A stretch of DNA of 64,000 nucleotides, from positions 1-64,000 of the forward strand of contig SADC01001193.1 of the NCBI GenBank assembly GCA_004194705.1, given 5' to 3'. The notes beneath the pieces were generated by a model that worked only from the letters and a program-made list of their open reading frames with translations, made no database searches and had not been told where the DNA came from. Position numbers and translations under genes: made by a program. Of the stretch, positions 31,682-45,216 are shown one piece after another; within the stretch, counting starts at the first letter, position 1, and each line of letters starts with the position of its first letter. Source of the stretch: Ditylenchus dipsaci. Taxonomy: Eukaryota; Nematoda; Chromadorea; Rhabditida; Anguinidae.

Positions 31682-34600
31682 ATGCGATTACTGCTGCTGC
31701 ATATCTGGTTAATGCCCTTTAGTTTGCTAGTCTCAGCTGCTCAACTATTTCAACACAGTTCTGCATCAAACATGGCCATTGATTCTCTTTGTCTTCCTGA
31801 CTTGCCTTCACCAGCTAAATTTAAACAGTTTGACAAGTTCTCCGCAAACTCCTTGACAGACACCCATCCACCTATATGGCAGACTGTATTTCCTATGGTT
31901 AAACCACCTCAAGAAAGCACTCCGTTACAAACTAGTCACAGACTGGCAGGCACCAAGTTCAGACGCCACTCTTCTGGTCACATTTCAGCTCCTCCCTCTA
32001 CACCTTCTGGACCGATATTAGCCCCTTGCTACGAAACAGATGGTTTTTCCCGTGCTTATTCTGCTCCCCTCAGCAAGCAGTCCCCTAAGTTTCCGATAGT
32101 TGGCAATGCTGTGGCCCACAAAGTGACAGGTCCTGTAACCACCAATTTGGCATTACAGGTGATTCACCCTAGCTTTCCACATGAGAAAGACTGGGTGTTG
32201 ACAGCAGGCAATGAGAGTGCTGTGGACAATGTACTTGCTGTTAGTTTAGCATACGGGGGAAGACTGGTGTCTATGGGTTTCTTTTACGACACGTACGGCG
32301 ATATTCAATACTATGCTGTAATGCACAGGTTTGTGGGACCTGTGTTCCTGAAACCTAATCCCTTGACATTTGCCGAACTTCTAAAGATGGGACAGTGAGT
32401 GCAAAATGTTTTTGAGTATTTTTTTATTGTAAGGTGGATTTAGAGAAAATGAAGAGCTAGATTTGGCTCTTACACAGCTGTGTGGCCAAGATGACGGAGA
32501 CGGCAAAGCTCTATTCAGCACTTACTGGGAAAAGATTCCAGGAGTAAATTTTAGGGTAGGCTCAGTTAGCCATTAGACAATACTAAGGAAGATATCATTT
32601 TCAGATTTGGTTCCCTGGAACAGCCGAGGCAGATGTACAAAAAAATTTGTTTGAGAATGAAGGCTATAGACTTACTAGTATTTGTGGCTACACAATCAAA
32701 GTCAGTAAGAAGTTCTTAATAAGCCTAAATAATACAAGTATTCCCTCAAATTTCTTCGACCTTAAATCCCTTTTGTTGGTTCTTTTCATAAATTTAAAAA
32801 CACGTAGGGGTTTTTTAAGCGGCTAGATGGCTTAAATGTCATTTGATTACGTAAAATCGGCATTGATGTTATTTTTCACGAATAGAGGGCAGAACTATGA
32901 GAGCTTGGGTTTTTATTTTCAATGAACTCAAAATAAATATCTATATACAAACATTCGACAATAATAATCATTAGATACATCAATAAATTTTGAATACAGT
33001 TGAGTAGATGGTATTAATTAATTAAGATGATTATGCTTCTAGAGCTCTGTTTGTAGGATGTCTAGTCCATTCCAAAAAGAGTTGTGTGACCAGAGTGGAA
33101 ATCAACTTGATCAAGCTTTGCATAATTGGCATAAGCACAGGAATAATTACTGGAACATTCAACACTCAAACAAAAAAAAATTTTTCGATCCTCAGTTAAT
33201 TTAACTTTTATTTTTAACCTCTTAATATTTTTATTCCAAACAAAATTATCGCAAATCCACCGGACAAAAAGCACATCGGATCAAAATTTCGAAATTTTTT
33301 TTTTTAATTAAAAAGAAAAATTAAATTACTAAGGATCAATTCCATTTTCTAGTCAAAACACCTCCCCTGAAGTTTGTCCTCCTTTAAAGAATGTCTTAAT
33401 GATTAATCAGTAGTTTTTGAAATTGTAAATTAATTTTTCAGTTTTTTGTGTCAGCGTCTACATTTTTTCAGAAGCATTTCTGAAAATAGTTTGGCATACA
33501 TAAAAAGCGCGCATACAAGCAATATTTCAGAATATGCTTTTTTCTTCGTCCGCGACGCGTGTTTCATGTCAACACATGTAGACCATGTTTTGAGTGATCA
33601 ATGAATAAAAGGTAGGCATAGAGGCATATATGTCTGAAGCTAAGAATAGCCTGGAATAGACCTATGTAAAAAAGTCAAATCTAAAAAGGGCATTGGTTGT
33701 CAACACATGAAAGCTGTATAAATACTGTTAAAATTTTCATTATTTTATCACTGTTCGTTTTTTACTGAGTTTTTAACCATTTATCAGCTTTTCAAGAATT
33801 TTAACAAATGAATAATTTTGTTAAATCTGCCTGTTTTATTCTTTCGATTTTCTTTGTTGTAAATACAACTGAAGCTGAGTTAAGTCTAAAAAATAGCAAA
33901 GATACATCAATAACTGGACATTTTATTGCCGAGCCCACTTCAAATGCAGTTCAGCCTTCTATTGACCATAGTAAATTTACTGATTGAGCTTTTTATATAT
34001 TTAGTCTAATTTTGCATTTTCAGAAAAGCCACCTGTATATCCATTGAAAAAAGAACAACGAAGACATAGCTCTTCTTGCTTGCCTGGTTTTCACTGTTCT
34101 TTGACTGGCTCTTTTGAAGTAATCAAAAGAAAAGTTAAGAGCTTTGATGAAAAGATTCATCGTTTCTGGAAAAGTCTGCCTAATCGCATTGGCTATGAAG
34201 TTGTAACCAAATTGATAAAGAAACAATTTACATCTATTCAAGACCATTTGCAAAAACATGCCCAAAAGCAGGGCCGTTTCCGTCGCGAAGCACAACAATA
34301 TGAAATAGAGAAAATTAAGAATATTTTTGATGAATTAAAAGAAAACACTCAAAAGTTAGAAGACAAAATAGAAGATTTGAAAGAAACCAATCCCTCAGCT
34401 TTGGTCACAACTAATACTGAGAGTTCAGAAACTACTGTCTCTGAGCCTCAACCTACAAGTGGTGTTTCGATAAATAACAAAGTGCTTTCTGTAAAAGAGC
34501 TATTAGCTCAGCTGTCCTACTCATTCAACAATTTAGAACATCAAAATGAAGAGTTGCAACACAAAATTGATAAAATGCAAAACCACAAAATCATAAATAG

Positions 34601-37600
34601 TGAAGAACACTGGTCTATATTTCACAAATCCACTGCTGCTCCAGCTCCAAATTCAGTCGGCATTATTGACATGACAGATTTAATCAAATTTATTCATTTC
34701 GGTTTTCTCTCTGGAAACACTATTTTCGCTATTTAAATCCACTGCTGCTCCAGCTCCAAATTCAGTCAAAAAAGAAGAATACAGTGGTCCATCCACTGAA
34801 ACCCTACAGTCCACTATCAGTAACTTTAGACCAGACAGTGGTGTTTCAACCACTAATCAAGTGATGTCACTGGGACAATTGTTAGCTGAACTAGGTGGTG
34901 TTAATATTGCAGCCATCCAGCAGAAAGCTGAATACTATTTCCTTAGAGGCCTGGACTTTACACGATCCAAAATACAAAATACTATGGAAAAACAAGAAAA
35001 CAAAGTCCAACATACCAAAGAATCCAAAACCAAACATGCCATCGCTGTCACTTTGCATGCTATTCTTCACTTTGCAGATGCAGTAGCTAAACCAATTGTT
35101 GTGTTAGCATTAGCAGCACTTGTTGCTGGTTGTATTATTGGGGTGTTGAATGTTCCAGTAATTATTCCTGTGCTTATGCCAATTATGCAAAGCTTGATCA
35201 AGTTGATTTCCACTCTGGTCACACAACTCTTTTTGGAATGGACTAGACATCCTACAAACAGAGCTCTAGAAGCATAATCATCTTAATTAATTAATACCAT
35301 CTACTCAACTGTATTCAAAATTTATTGATGTATCTAATGATTATTATTGTCGAATGTTTGTACAGTCAACCCCCGCTATAGTGACACCTCGCAGACGATT
35401 TGGTTGGTTTTGCTTAAAACGCCTTAGACTAGACCCTCGCTATAGTGACACCCCGCTATAGTGACACCCTCGCTATAGTGAAACCCCAGGCCGGTCCCAA
35501 CAAATAAAAATACCCTCGATATAGTGACACATGTCAAATTTTCTTTATTAAAGTTGCTACTTTAAGTGAAATTTCTTCTAAAAATGAATTTTAAGCTCTC
35601 CGTAAATTTCTTTGATAATAATTAAATGGTTTTTTTATTTGTTTTCGTTGCCAATATTCAACCCAATGATGTATATAATGCCGAAGAACTGTAGTACAGT
35701 TCAAAACTTTCGTACAGTTGTGATTAATTTTAGCAATTGTAGTGCAATTTCTCGGCATTATTGACATGACAGATTTAATCAAATTTATTCATTTCGGTTT
35801 TCTCTCTGGAAACACTATTTTCGCTATTTAAGCCCGCAACCCTCAATTTAAAGCCTGAAAAAATGTGTACGTTAATTCCAGAATTGCGAGTCTGAATGGC
35901 GAATTCACAGTGTTTCCTTGACTAACCTTCGACCAGCAAAATCTACATGTTTTAGATTATACTGACGCATCAGAGCTGTCAAAATACTTTGAAAATCGGG
36001 TTAAAAGGTGTTACTGTATCACCACTTGCAAAACCCTCGATATAGTGACACTTTACAAGAAATTTTTTGAAAACCCTCGCTACAGTGACACCTCGCTATA
36101 GTGACACCCTCGCTATAGTGACACCCAAGGCCGGCCCCAAGGGGTGTCACTATAGCGGGGGTTGACTGTATATAGATATTTATTTTGAGTTCATTGAAAA
36201 TAAAAACCCAAGCTCTCATAGTTCTGCCCTCTATTCGTGAAAAATAACACCAAACACAACCAAATGACATACATTAAAAGTTTTTGTATAACGCGAAGTT
36301 TTCGAAAACAACAAAGCCAGCTTGATTTTTTCGCCTCGGAACGCGGCTGTTTTTTCAACTTGAGCTTAAAATTAGTACCTAGGCTAATTTAAGGCTCGCT
36401 ATGGTTAAAACGGACTCAAACAGGGCTTTCTTATTGAATTCGGAAAGCATGTTTAAGTGAGGTTTAAGCCAACGCTTAAAGGGCCATGGTCATCTGTTCT
36501 GGATTGTCTCCCGCCAATTCAAAAAATTTCGCATAATCATTGAACTTCTGTAAGGATTTTTCAGCTTAGTTTCTAACAAAACAAGGCCTGGAATTTAATT
36601 TTAGGTGTAGTTTTGTTAGAAACCAAGTTGAAACCAAAGACCTTTGACTTGACTTTTGACCTTTGTTGAACCCAAAACCTAGAAACCAAAATCCGTACAG
36701 AAGTTCAATGATTAGGGAAATTTTTTGAATTGGCGGAGACAACCGTTGTCGGAGACGGCAATGGCCCGTTAATAACAATCCAAAAATTTCAGGGGCTTAA
36801 CAAAACCCCTCGCTTTTTGGGATAGTAGATTAATAGCAATACAACATTTTAAATAAATATTTGAATTTAAGAATGAAGCCCGTTATGTTGGAGTATGGCA
36901 AAAACCAGTGCCTAGAACAGTGCCTTATGAAGCTCATTATGGCATTTCACTAAGAGAATGTCTAAATCTTGACGCTAAACTAACTGCTAAAAGCTATGTG
37001 GCCACTCAATTCCGAGTGTTTAGTGTTGGCAACGAGGTCATTTGTTGTGCTATTTGGGAGTACTTTCCTGGCCGCAAACATTTTATCGAAATTGGAGAAA
37101 ACCTGCGACAGATGCATAGAAAGCATGTGGCCAGCAGATCCAGACTGCCAAGGCAAATCAGTCACTACATAGACCTTACCAACAGGGTCAAATATGTTGT
37201 GCTTTGGAGCAACCTGAACTCATTTCGCTACCCTAATCCAGCTGATATTTGGGCTGACAAAACGTAATCATTTTATTTCCATTCTTTTTTCATTGTTATC
37301 GAATTTAGAATTCCAGTCAACTACTTGCCAGGCACCAGAGACCAGTTACAACCAGCTCAACTAAGGTTTATTGCAAAGAGGGTAGAGAGGTTTATGCGAG
37401 AGCTGGATATTCCCGGACTCTCTGTTGCCATTTCTAGAAATGAACAGTTGAAATTTGCAGCAGGTTAGAATAGTCCATTGTCAAGTATAATTTGAGAACA
37501 TTACAAAGATCTCAGCATTCACCTTAAGCAGATGTTGTGTCTCTATACATACTCAGCCGACTCCCAAACAATAGGCCTTGCTTCCCTGGCTTTTTTTCTA

Positions 37601-40324
37601 TTATATAGTCTACCCTTGATTTTAGAGCCCTGTTTGGGACCGATCCTAATGGGTCGTTAAATGTGGGCTGACTGAAGTCTTGAAAACCACTAATTTGATC
37701 ATTAGACAAAACATGTTGGTAAAAATTGTACAGGACTAATCAAAAAACAATAATTTTTTCACAAAAATTTTACTTTGACTTCTTTATATGAAATTTTTAC
37801 ATGTAATTCAACTTGTTGCTGTTTTTTGTAAAAAGGGACTTTTATGTTTTTAATAGAAGAGCCCCCAAGTAGCTTAATTACTTTCGTCGATTTTTCTGGG
37901 AAAAAAAGACGGGGCAAGGAGCTCCAGACTGTCAAGGCGAATCAGTCACTACATAGACGTTACCTGCGCAAATTATTTTCAAATTGTTAAGAACATTATG
38001 GCTCATTTATAAACGTTGTCGTTGTCGTCGTCGTTGTCGTTGGAGAAAATGTTTTATAAAGGCGTTTTCATGCCAACGACAATGACAACGCCAACGACGA
38101 CGACAACGACAACGACGACCTATTTATAAAAAATCCAACGCCAACGACAACGACGACGCCAACTCCAGCGAAATCTTTTATTCCAAATTAAAAAAATTTT
38201 GCATTTTGAGTAAGAATTTTGAGGATTCACTATATTGTCCACAAGTTTTCCTTCGAAATCTCGACTCGAAATGCGGAATTTGTCCGATTTGGAATAACAA
38301 ATTTCGTTGTCGTTGGCTTTGTCGTTGGATTTTTTATAAATAGGTCGTCATTGTCGTCGTCGTTGGCGAAAAAAACGGTTTTATAAAAAAAAATATTCCA
38401 ACGACAACGACAACGTTTATAAATAAGCCATTACGAATTTCTAGGAATAAACAGCCGAACGTGTTTTTTTGACTAACCGTGTGGAGCTCATTTTTGATAG
38501 GATATTTTAGCAATCTAGACTTTGACAAGCCGACTTTTATTCCTTAATTATGGATATTAAATATAAGCCAGTCATACACATTTAGAGATTTGAATTTATT
38601 TTATCATCTACAAAACTGACACTAACTTAGGCTTTGGCTACTCCAATATTAGACGCAAAGAAACAGTCACCCCGCATCATCAATTCCGCATTGGATCAGT
38701 GAGCAAGCCGATCACTGCAGCCGCAGTTATGCTGTTGGTAGAGCAAAGAAGAATACGGCTAGACCAGCATGTATTTGGATCTCAAGACTCTGTTTTTGGT
38801 TTGTAGATTTTTGGATTCAATAAAAAAGCATTTTTTAAATAATTCAGGTCATGAGTTTGGGCGAAGTCATCCATATGGAAAATATCTGACGGAAATAACC
38901 ATTCGCAATCTGCTGGAACACACCTCCGGTGGTTGGAATAATATTGATAGTGATCCAGCTTGGCTTGAGCCAGACTTGACAACACCTCAATTAATTGAAC
39001 TAGTTTTGGAGAAACAGCCATTGATTGTTAAGCCGGGCAAGGCATGGATTTATTCTAATTTCGGGTATCAACTTCTGGGCTATATAATTGAAAGGTAAAA
39101 ATTTATTACTTTCTGAATCATTATTTGAGCTTTTTTTCAAGGATATCAGGTATGACCTACGAACAATTTGTCAAAAAGCACATTTGGGACAAAGTGAATG
39201 CTCCGGAAACGCAAGTAGCGCGACCATCATTGTCAGAAAGGGCAAGGTAATACAAATATAGATACCGTTTACTCTATAAACCTATCCCATCCAGCGATCC
39301 ACTTCTTTTAAATTTTATAAAAATATTTATGGTCGATATCGATAGATTTTTAAGTATGTTCCATCAATTCTGCTTTTCATATCGTGCTTTAACATCTAAA
39401 ATTTTCGAGATTGACCCGTATTTTTTCATTTTTTTTTACTAATAGAGTATTTATGGTATCTGAGCCAGATAAACCTTGAGAACATATATGGCTTTTAAGA
39501 CGAGAAGTGTTGTACTACATGAGTGGAAACAAGCTGGGCTTCAACCCTTATGAAATGCTGCCACCTGAGAGAACAGGTATATTATTCAACAAAAGTTTGA
39601 AATTATATCCTACAACCTGAAATAAAATTTTATATAACCAGGTCCTTGGGGTGGTTGGATTGCCTCTCCTATTGAAATGCTCAGGATCATGGTAAATACT
39701 ATTCAGTAAACAACATTTCTAGAAAAAAGCTTGGTTTAGACTGTTATTAGCTTTTGGTAAAAATTCTTTGGATTTCTTATGGCTGTTAAAAAAATTACAA
39801 CAACGAGGATTGATAACTTTCTGTAAAAAATTAGGATGAGAGATTAGGCTGATTTATTTAGTTTGCAGTAATTTTAAACTTTTCCTACAAATTAATAATA
39901 CCATACTGCAAGGAATAGTTACACTGCAAGAAAATCGTATTTCGAAGGGTTTGATTCCAGAGACAAATTGACTTTAAAAATTTGTATTAGGCACATCTTG
40001 ACGGATTTCACCAAAAACCAGACTTGTTAAATGAAAAATCGCTCAAAGAATGGATTGTTCCCACAGCCGCTTCCAATGAAACTTATGGTAAAACATTACT
40101 AATGATAAACATTAAAACCATCACTTTATATTTAAGGACTAGGCTGGAGTCTTAATATAATGGGCTTTAATGGTTGGCAACATGATGGGCGAATGCCTGG
40201 CTCTGCAGCTATGTACAAAAGAATTGATAAAAAGGAAGCTAATATAAAAGCTTATTTTATTTTCAGGCTTGTAAGGCTGGACAGTGGATTAGAGATGGCT
40301 GTGGTCGTCAACAAAGTTGGCTAA
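31682..40324 (+). CDS. Secreted serine hydrolase, polyglycine-hydrolase-like (tandem repeats + beta-lactamase fold), 13 exons
   Basis: Exons 31682-32394, 32444-32555, 32605-32700, 36872-37263, 37309-37463, 38631-38798, 38848-39094, 39142-39246, 39500-39576, 39642-39691, 39991-40087, 40137-40212, 40267-40324 join in frame to 781 residues. A signal peptide (MRLLLLHIWLMPFSLLVSAA) is followed by a Ser/Pro-rich stretch, then about four repeats ending in YxxVW-like strands (YYAVMH, RYVGVW, ICCAIW, KYVVLW), as in the half-barrel of polyglycine hydrolases. The catalytic domain shows SVSK at 512-515, YSN at 614-616 and HDG at 753-755, the class-C beta-lactamase triad of motifs. Fungal relatives cleave glycine linkers in plant chitinases; the substrate here is unknown. 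Intron 3 (4.2 kb) contains another gene; intron 5 holds a foldback. Confidence 0.85.
33808..35277 (+). CDS. Secreted coiled-coil / hydrophobic protein nested in hydrolase intron 3, interrupted
   Basis: Exon 1 33808-33970 and exon 2 from 34024, joined by a 53-nt GT-AG intron. A signal peptide (MNNFVKSACFILSIFFVVNT, then TEA) is followed by a basic region, a Lys/Glu-rich coiled coil (about IEKIKNIFDELKENTQKLED), and two related segments (SGVSINNKVLSVKELLAQLS and SGVSTTNQVMSLGQLLAEL). The end holds about 70 hydrophobic residues (VVLALAALVAGCIIGVLNVP). A 109-bp insertion at 34659-34767 shifts the frame: as given, translation stops at 34733; without it the frame runs to 35277. I do not recognise the family. 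It may be a lineage-specific secreted protein; it is on the same strand as its host gene. Confidence 0.65.
34659..34767. other. 109-bp insertion: templated 76 bp plus 33-bp duplication
   Basis: A 33-bp stretch beginning AAATCCACTGCTGCTCCAGC occurs at 34,626-34,658 and again at 34,735-34,767. The 76 bp between them (34,659-34,734) is identical to 35,754-35,829 in the nearby MITE. The insertion introduces a stop and a +1 shift into the nested gene. No cut position in the duplicated 33 bp gives a frame-restoring GT-AG intron. Confidence 0.85.
35363..36168. mobile_element. Pogo/Tigger-like MITE g (word CGCTATAGTGACACC)
   Basis: TA both sides; ends CAGTCAACCCCCGCTATAGT and ACTATAGCGGGGGTTGACTG. 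The word CGCTATAGTGACACC recurs at least seven times inside. GGCCGGTCCCAAC and GGCCGGCCCCAAGG phrases are present. Empty site preserved at 32,945. Confidence 0.9.
36480..36770. repeat. Foldback in hydrolase intron 3, core shared with 50,928
   Basis: GTCTCCCGCCAATTCAAAAA pairs with TTTTTGAATTGGCGGAGAC. The core TCATTGAACTTCTG, TTTCTAACAAAAC and their complements is the same as in 50,985-51,110, although the outer ends differ. Confidence 0.65.
37998..38431. repeat. Foldback with GTCGTTGTCGTT arms, copy 2, hydrolase intron 5
   Basis: Ends TGGCTCATTTATAAACG and CGTTTATAAATAAGCCA, possibly with a TTA target duplication. Arms are built of CGTTGTCGT words as in 16,135-16,505. Confidence 0.75.
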
Positions 40325-40508
40325 TCTACTAGTACTAGACCATATTATAAATAGGAATTTAGGAGTACAGTGAAAGAGACTTTTTCCATGAACTGGGCTA
40401 CATCCTGCACCATATAGGCAACAACTGCGATTGGTGGAAAGATACTCGAATAGATCTGTTTCAGTAATATTTTGGTGTACGAGATTCTCGTGCAGAAATA
40501 GTATATTT

Positions 40509-40530
40509 AATAAAAAACGCAAATTTTATT
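40509..40530. terminator. Convergent poly(A) signals
   Basis: AATAAA at 40,509 on the plus strand (hydrolase gene, stop at 40,324) and TTTATT at 40,525 (AATAAA on the minus strand, 56 bp after the ACADM-1 stop). The two genes end tail to tail. Confidence 0.55.
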
Positions 40531-40585
40531 TCATTATTTTGGTACTTTATGGACAAAAAAGTTGTTATATATGAAAAGCATATGT

Positions 40586-42554
40586 CTAAGAAGCAGTTCC
40601 AGTTTCTTGGACCTTTTGCAACAGCTGGCGAGAAATAACCAGGCGTTGGATTTGGGAAGTCCCCTCATATATCTGCAATAGAATGTTAAAAGGCTTTTTT
40701 TGCAAAAAAATTGTTTGGATGTGTTTACCTGATAGATTTTGGCATCTCTCATCAGCTTCTCCACTGGATATTCACTGTTAAACCCATTTCCACCAAACAC
40801 CTGAAATTTGAGAGGGGAAATAGAGGGAGCAGTTCTAGCATACACCCTTCACTCAAGTCTGGTATACACCTTCAGTCAAAATAGCTTGGGGGACCAAGGC
40901 AATTTTTTTTAAATTAAAAAAATTGCCTTGGCCCCCCAAGCTAATTCGACTGAAGGGTGTATACCAGACTTTAGTGAAGGTGTATACTAGAATTTAGCCA
41001 AATAGAGTTACTCATTCAAATGCCCTACCTGGACAGCATTAGTTGTGGTTTGCATAGCAGTGTCAGAGGCGAAACACTTAGCAATGGAAGCGAAATAGGA
41101 AGAACGAACTCCCTTGTCCACATCTTGAGCTGCTCTGTAAGTAATCAATCTGGCTAGTTCTAGGTTGATAGCCATGTCTGCTAGCATGAAAGATACTCCC
41201 TGAAACAAAGCTATTTAAAAAAGTTGATGCAGGTCTGTTTACCTGATGCATGGCAATTGGAACTCCGAAAGTTTTTCTCTCTAAGGAATACTTGCTGGCC
41301 TCATCCAGTGCTCGCCAAGCCAAACCCACAGCTCCTACAATAAAAAAATGTAATATATATTTTGTTTTTTGTAAAATTGTATTGGATACCTGCTGCTACC
41401 CCTGGTCGAGTGCTAAAAAATGTTTATAGTGTTTGCTAGAGGTTTATTCAAGAGTAAAATTCACTTACGTGTCAAATGCCCCCATAGCTACTTTGAATCC
41501 ACTTCCATGTGCTCCAAGCACATTCTCTTTGGGCACTTCAACATCTTCAAAAGTTATGGTTCTGGTGTCTGAGCATCTTTGTCCCATGTTCATTTCCTAC
41601 AGATTTAAATTAAAAAAGGCTAAACAAATTTGTTCGGTTAAATATACTTTCTTTCCTCTGACGATTCCAGGAGTGTCCCCATCGACTACGAAAGCGGTAA
41701 AAGCCTTGCCTGCAGGTGCCTTAGGGTCAGAATCTGTTCTTGCAAGCACAAAGAACCACTTAGCATGACCTCCACCAGTGATCCAACATTTGAGCCATTG
41801 ATCACATATTTGTCCCCTTGAGTTCAGCTTTGGTTTTGACTCCATTTACATCTGAACCTGCACCAGGTTCTGTCACACAGTAGGCCTGAAACAAGAAAAT
41901 ATACTTATAAATAATTTGTTTAAAAGTATGTACCGCAATGAGTGGTTCTGCAGCCAGCATTCCACCATATTTCTTTTTCTGTTCTTCAGTGCCGGCCAGC
42001 ATCAGGGGTGCTAACGCGAGACTTGGACCCATGATGGCTAGTTGGATGCCTGTGCATCCATACGAGAGTGCCTCTACAATCAATGCAGACTCGAGATTGG
42101 AACAGCCAGGACCGCCTGGAAATTAAGTGTGCGAGAGGTGACGAGATAATTATTACAAAAAGACGAAATTTTAACAATCTCATTTTGATTTCTACAAAAC
42201 ATAATGAAAGCCAATTCCATTCAACTAACCATATTTCTCCGAAATAGTGGGATTCATTAATCCAAGAGCGTGTGCCTTCTTGACAATTTCCCAGGGAAAT
42301 TCTGGAAAAAGAAAAGTTTGGTGAAAAAATAGAGTAATCGAGCGCCAACCTCCGGTTTGATCATGGTGCGCAGCTTTTGGAGCGATCACTTCTTTGGCAA
42401 ATTGGAGTGCCACTTGCTGAAAGTCTCTTTGTTGCTCTGATAAGTCAAAGCTGAGGCTGCGGGATTGCTGTGGCTGGTTAGCCACTCCTGCATTCATTAG
42501 TTTGTTGGAGGCACCAAACATGTGGCGCACCACTTTGCTACTTCCGGAAAACAT
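40586..42554 (-). CDS. ACADM: Medium-chain acyl-CoA dehydrogenase, copy 1 (10 exons)
   Basis: Exons, high to low: 42554-42350, 42301-42230, 42115-41934, 41885-41648, 41596-41468, 41412-41390, 41334-41243, 41199-41029, 40800-40729, 40672-40586; about 423 residues. An N-terminal basic leader suggests mitochondrial import. Family motifs: [12 protein letters not shown] (FAD/substrate site), [62 protein letters not shown] and [10 protein letters not shown], whose Glu is the catalytic base in medium-chain enzymes. The first step of mitochondrial beta-oxidation. Exon 6 is a 23-nt microexon. Frame needs one extra G at 41814-41817, one extra A at 41789-41791, and one G fewer at 41520-41521. Tandem paralogue lies just upstream. 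Confidence 0.9.
40836..40992. repeat. 157-bp palindrome in ACADM-1 last intron region
   Basis: TCTAGCATACACCCTTCACT...GGTATACACCTTCAG pairs with CTGAAGGGTGTATACC...GTATACTAGA; the loop side carries GCTTGGGGGACCAAGGCAA, the same word as at 14,055 and 14,450. Small MITE. Confidence 0.7.
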
Positions 42555-42756
42555 GATTTAACTCTCTAAAAATTAAAATAGAGAACCAAGCTATGATTTG
42601 TCACATTTTTCAAAGTATTAATTGGAAATCCTCAATATAAAAAACCAATAGTAACCACTTGATTTATTTTTTATAAAAACACATTATAGTTTAGTTTACA
42701 ATGGCTGAAGACCGATAAATTTACAGATTCTCAATGCGAAAATTATCAAAAAATGT

Positions 42757-44520
<1,764 letters not shown>

Positions 44521-44585
44521 CTTAAAAAAAGAACTTGAAAATTGTACTTAACCATTATATTTCATTAAAAAAAATAAATAAAAAA

Positions 44586-44928
44586 ATAATTCATTCCCGC
44601 TAAAGGTTCGATACTTTTTCACATCAAATTTTGAGGTCTTTGGCAAACCTGATTTGTTAGTCTAGTCCCGAAAATCGTAATGATCACTATCTATCGATCA
44701 CTTTCAAAAATTTTGAAACTTTCGCTATTTAGATATGACACCGCAAAATTTAAAGCATCGGTGGTGTTATACCAAGAGCGAGTCGTACTGGCAAAAGTTT
44801 CAGCCTTTTTGGAAGAGGCAGGTATAATTTAAAGCCTTGCTATTTTCTGGACTAGATTGACGAATCACGTCTGGCAAAAGACGTTAGAAATCGGGGTAAA
44901 AAGGTGGTGTTATATCGAGTGCCGACTG
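44586..44928. mobile_element. Pogo/Tigger-like MITE h, degenerate left end
   Basis: Right end GTTATATCGAGTGCCGACTG then TA; an adjacent TCGAGAGTCGACTG suggests a second tip. Inner GTTAGTCTAGTCCCGAAAAT and CTGGACTAGATTGACGAATC correspond to the family core. The left tip cannot be located. Confidence 0.5.
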
Positions 44929-44992
44929 TATCGAGAGTCGACTGAACTTCAATAATTAATCTTTACAGTGATCTTCTTAAAATTTATTTTTC

Positions 44993-45216
44993 CTAATCGA
45001 TGCCTCGATTTGTTGAATATATTTTCCGAAAAAATAGATTTGCGTTTCGATTGTCTTTCAGTTTACATTCAGGCGTGAAATCTCTTTTTACAAGTACAAA
45101 ATAATGGTTGCACTTGCCGTAATTCTCGTAGTACACCAGGCAATTAATTGTTCAAAAAGTTCAAAGCTATTAGTTCTGCCTTTTGCTGCGTTACTAGTTT
45201 TTTTATCAAGGAAAGT
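44993..45216 (-). CDS. Unassigned exon, ends ...STNRGID
   Basis: On the minus strand an open frame reads NCLVYYENYGKCNHYFVLV and then KRDFTPECKLKD down to a TAG at 44,993. Upstream, another frame (about 45,150-45,215) would continue it if one base were added to a TT at ~45,146, matching the error type seen elsewhere in this window. Three cysteines with regular spacing and mixed charge look like real protein, but I do not recognise the family. Either the last exon of a small gene or a fragment. Confidence 0.35.

Larger units (their letters stand above)
32836..36275. repeat. 3.4-kb inverted duplication enclosing a gene, in hydrolase intron 3
   Basis: Left arm 32,836-33,165 is the reverse complement of 35,143-35,362 joined directly to 36,171-36,275. 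The outer limits are TTAAATGTCATTTG and CAAATGACATACATTAA. The left arm lacks the pogo/Tigger-like MITE of the right arm and so shows the empty site (TTTG-TA-TATAG). The right arm covers the 3' end of the nested gene, which is therefore present a second time, inverted and headless, on the left. Confidence 0.85.

Noticed and set aside
34656..34765. Newly gained intron in the nested gene
   Set aside because: A GT-AG pair exists, but removing 110 bp shifts the frame; only removal of exactly 109 bp restores it, and no GT-AG choice does that.
40586..42554. ACADM-1 as a pseudogene
   Set aside because: Three indels are present, but all splice sites and catalytic residues are intact and the same error type occurs in Rab35, Rab6 and SLC25A51.
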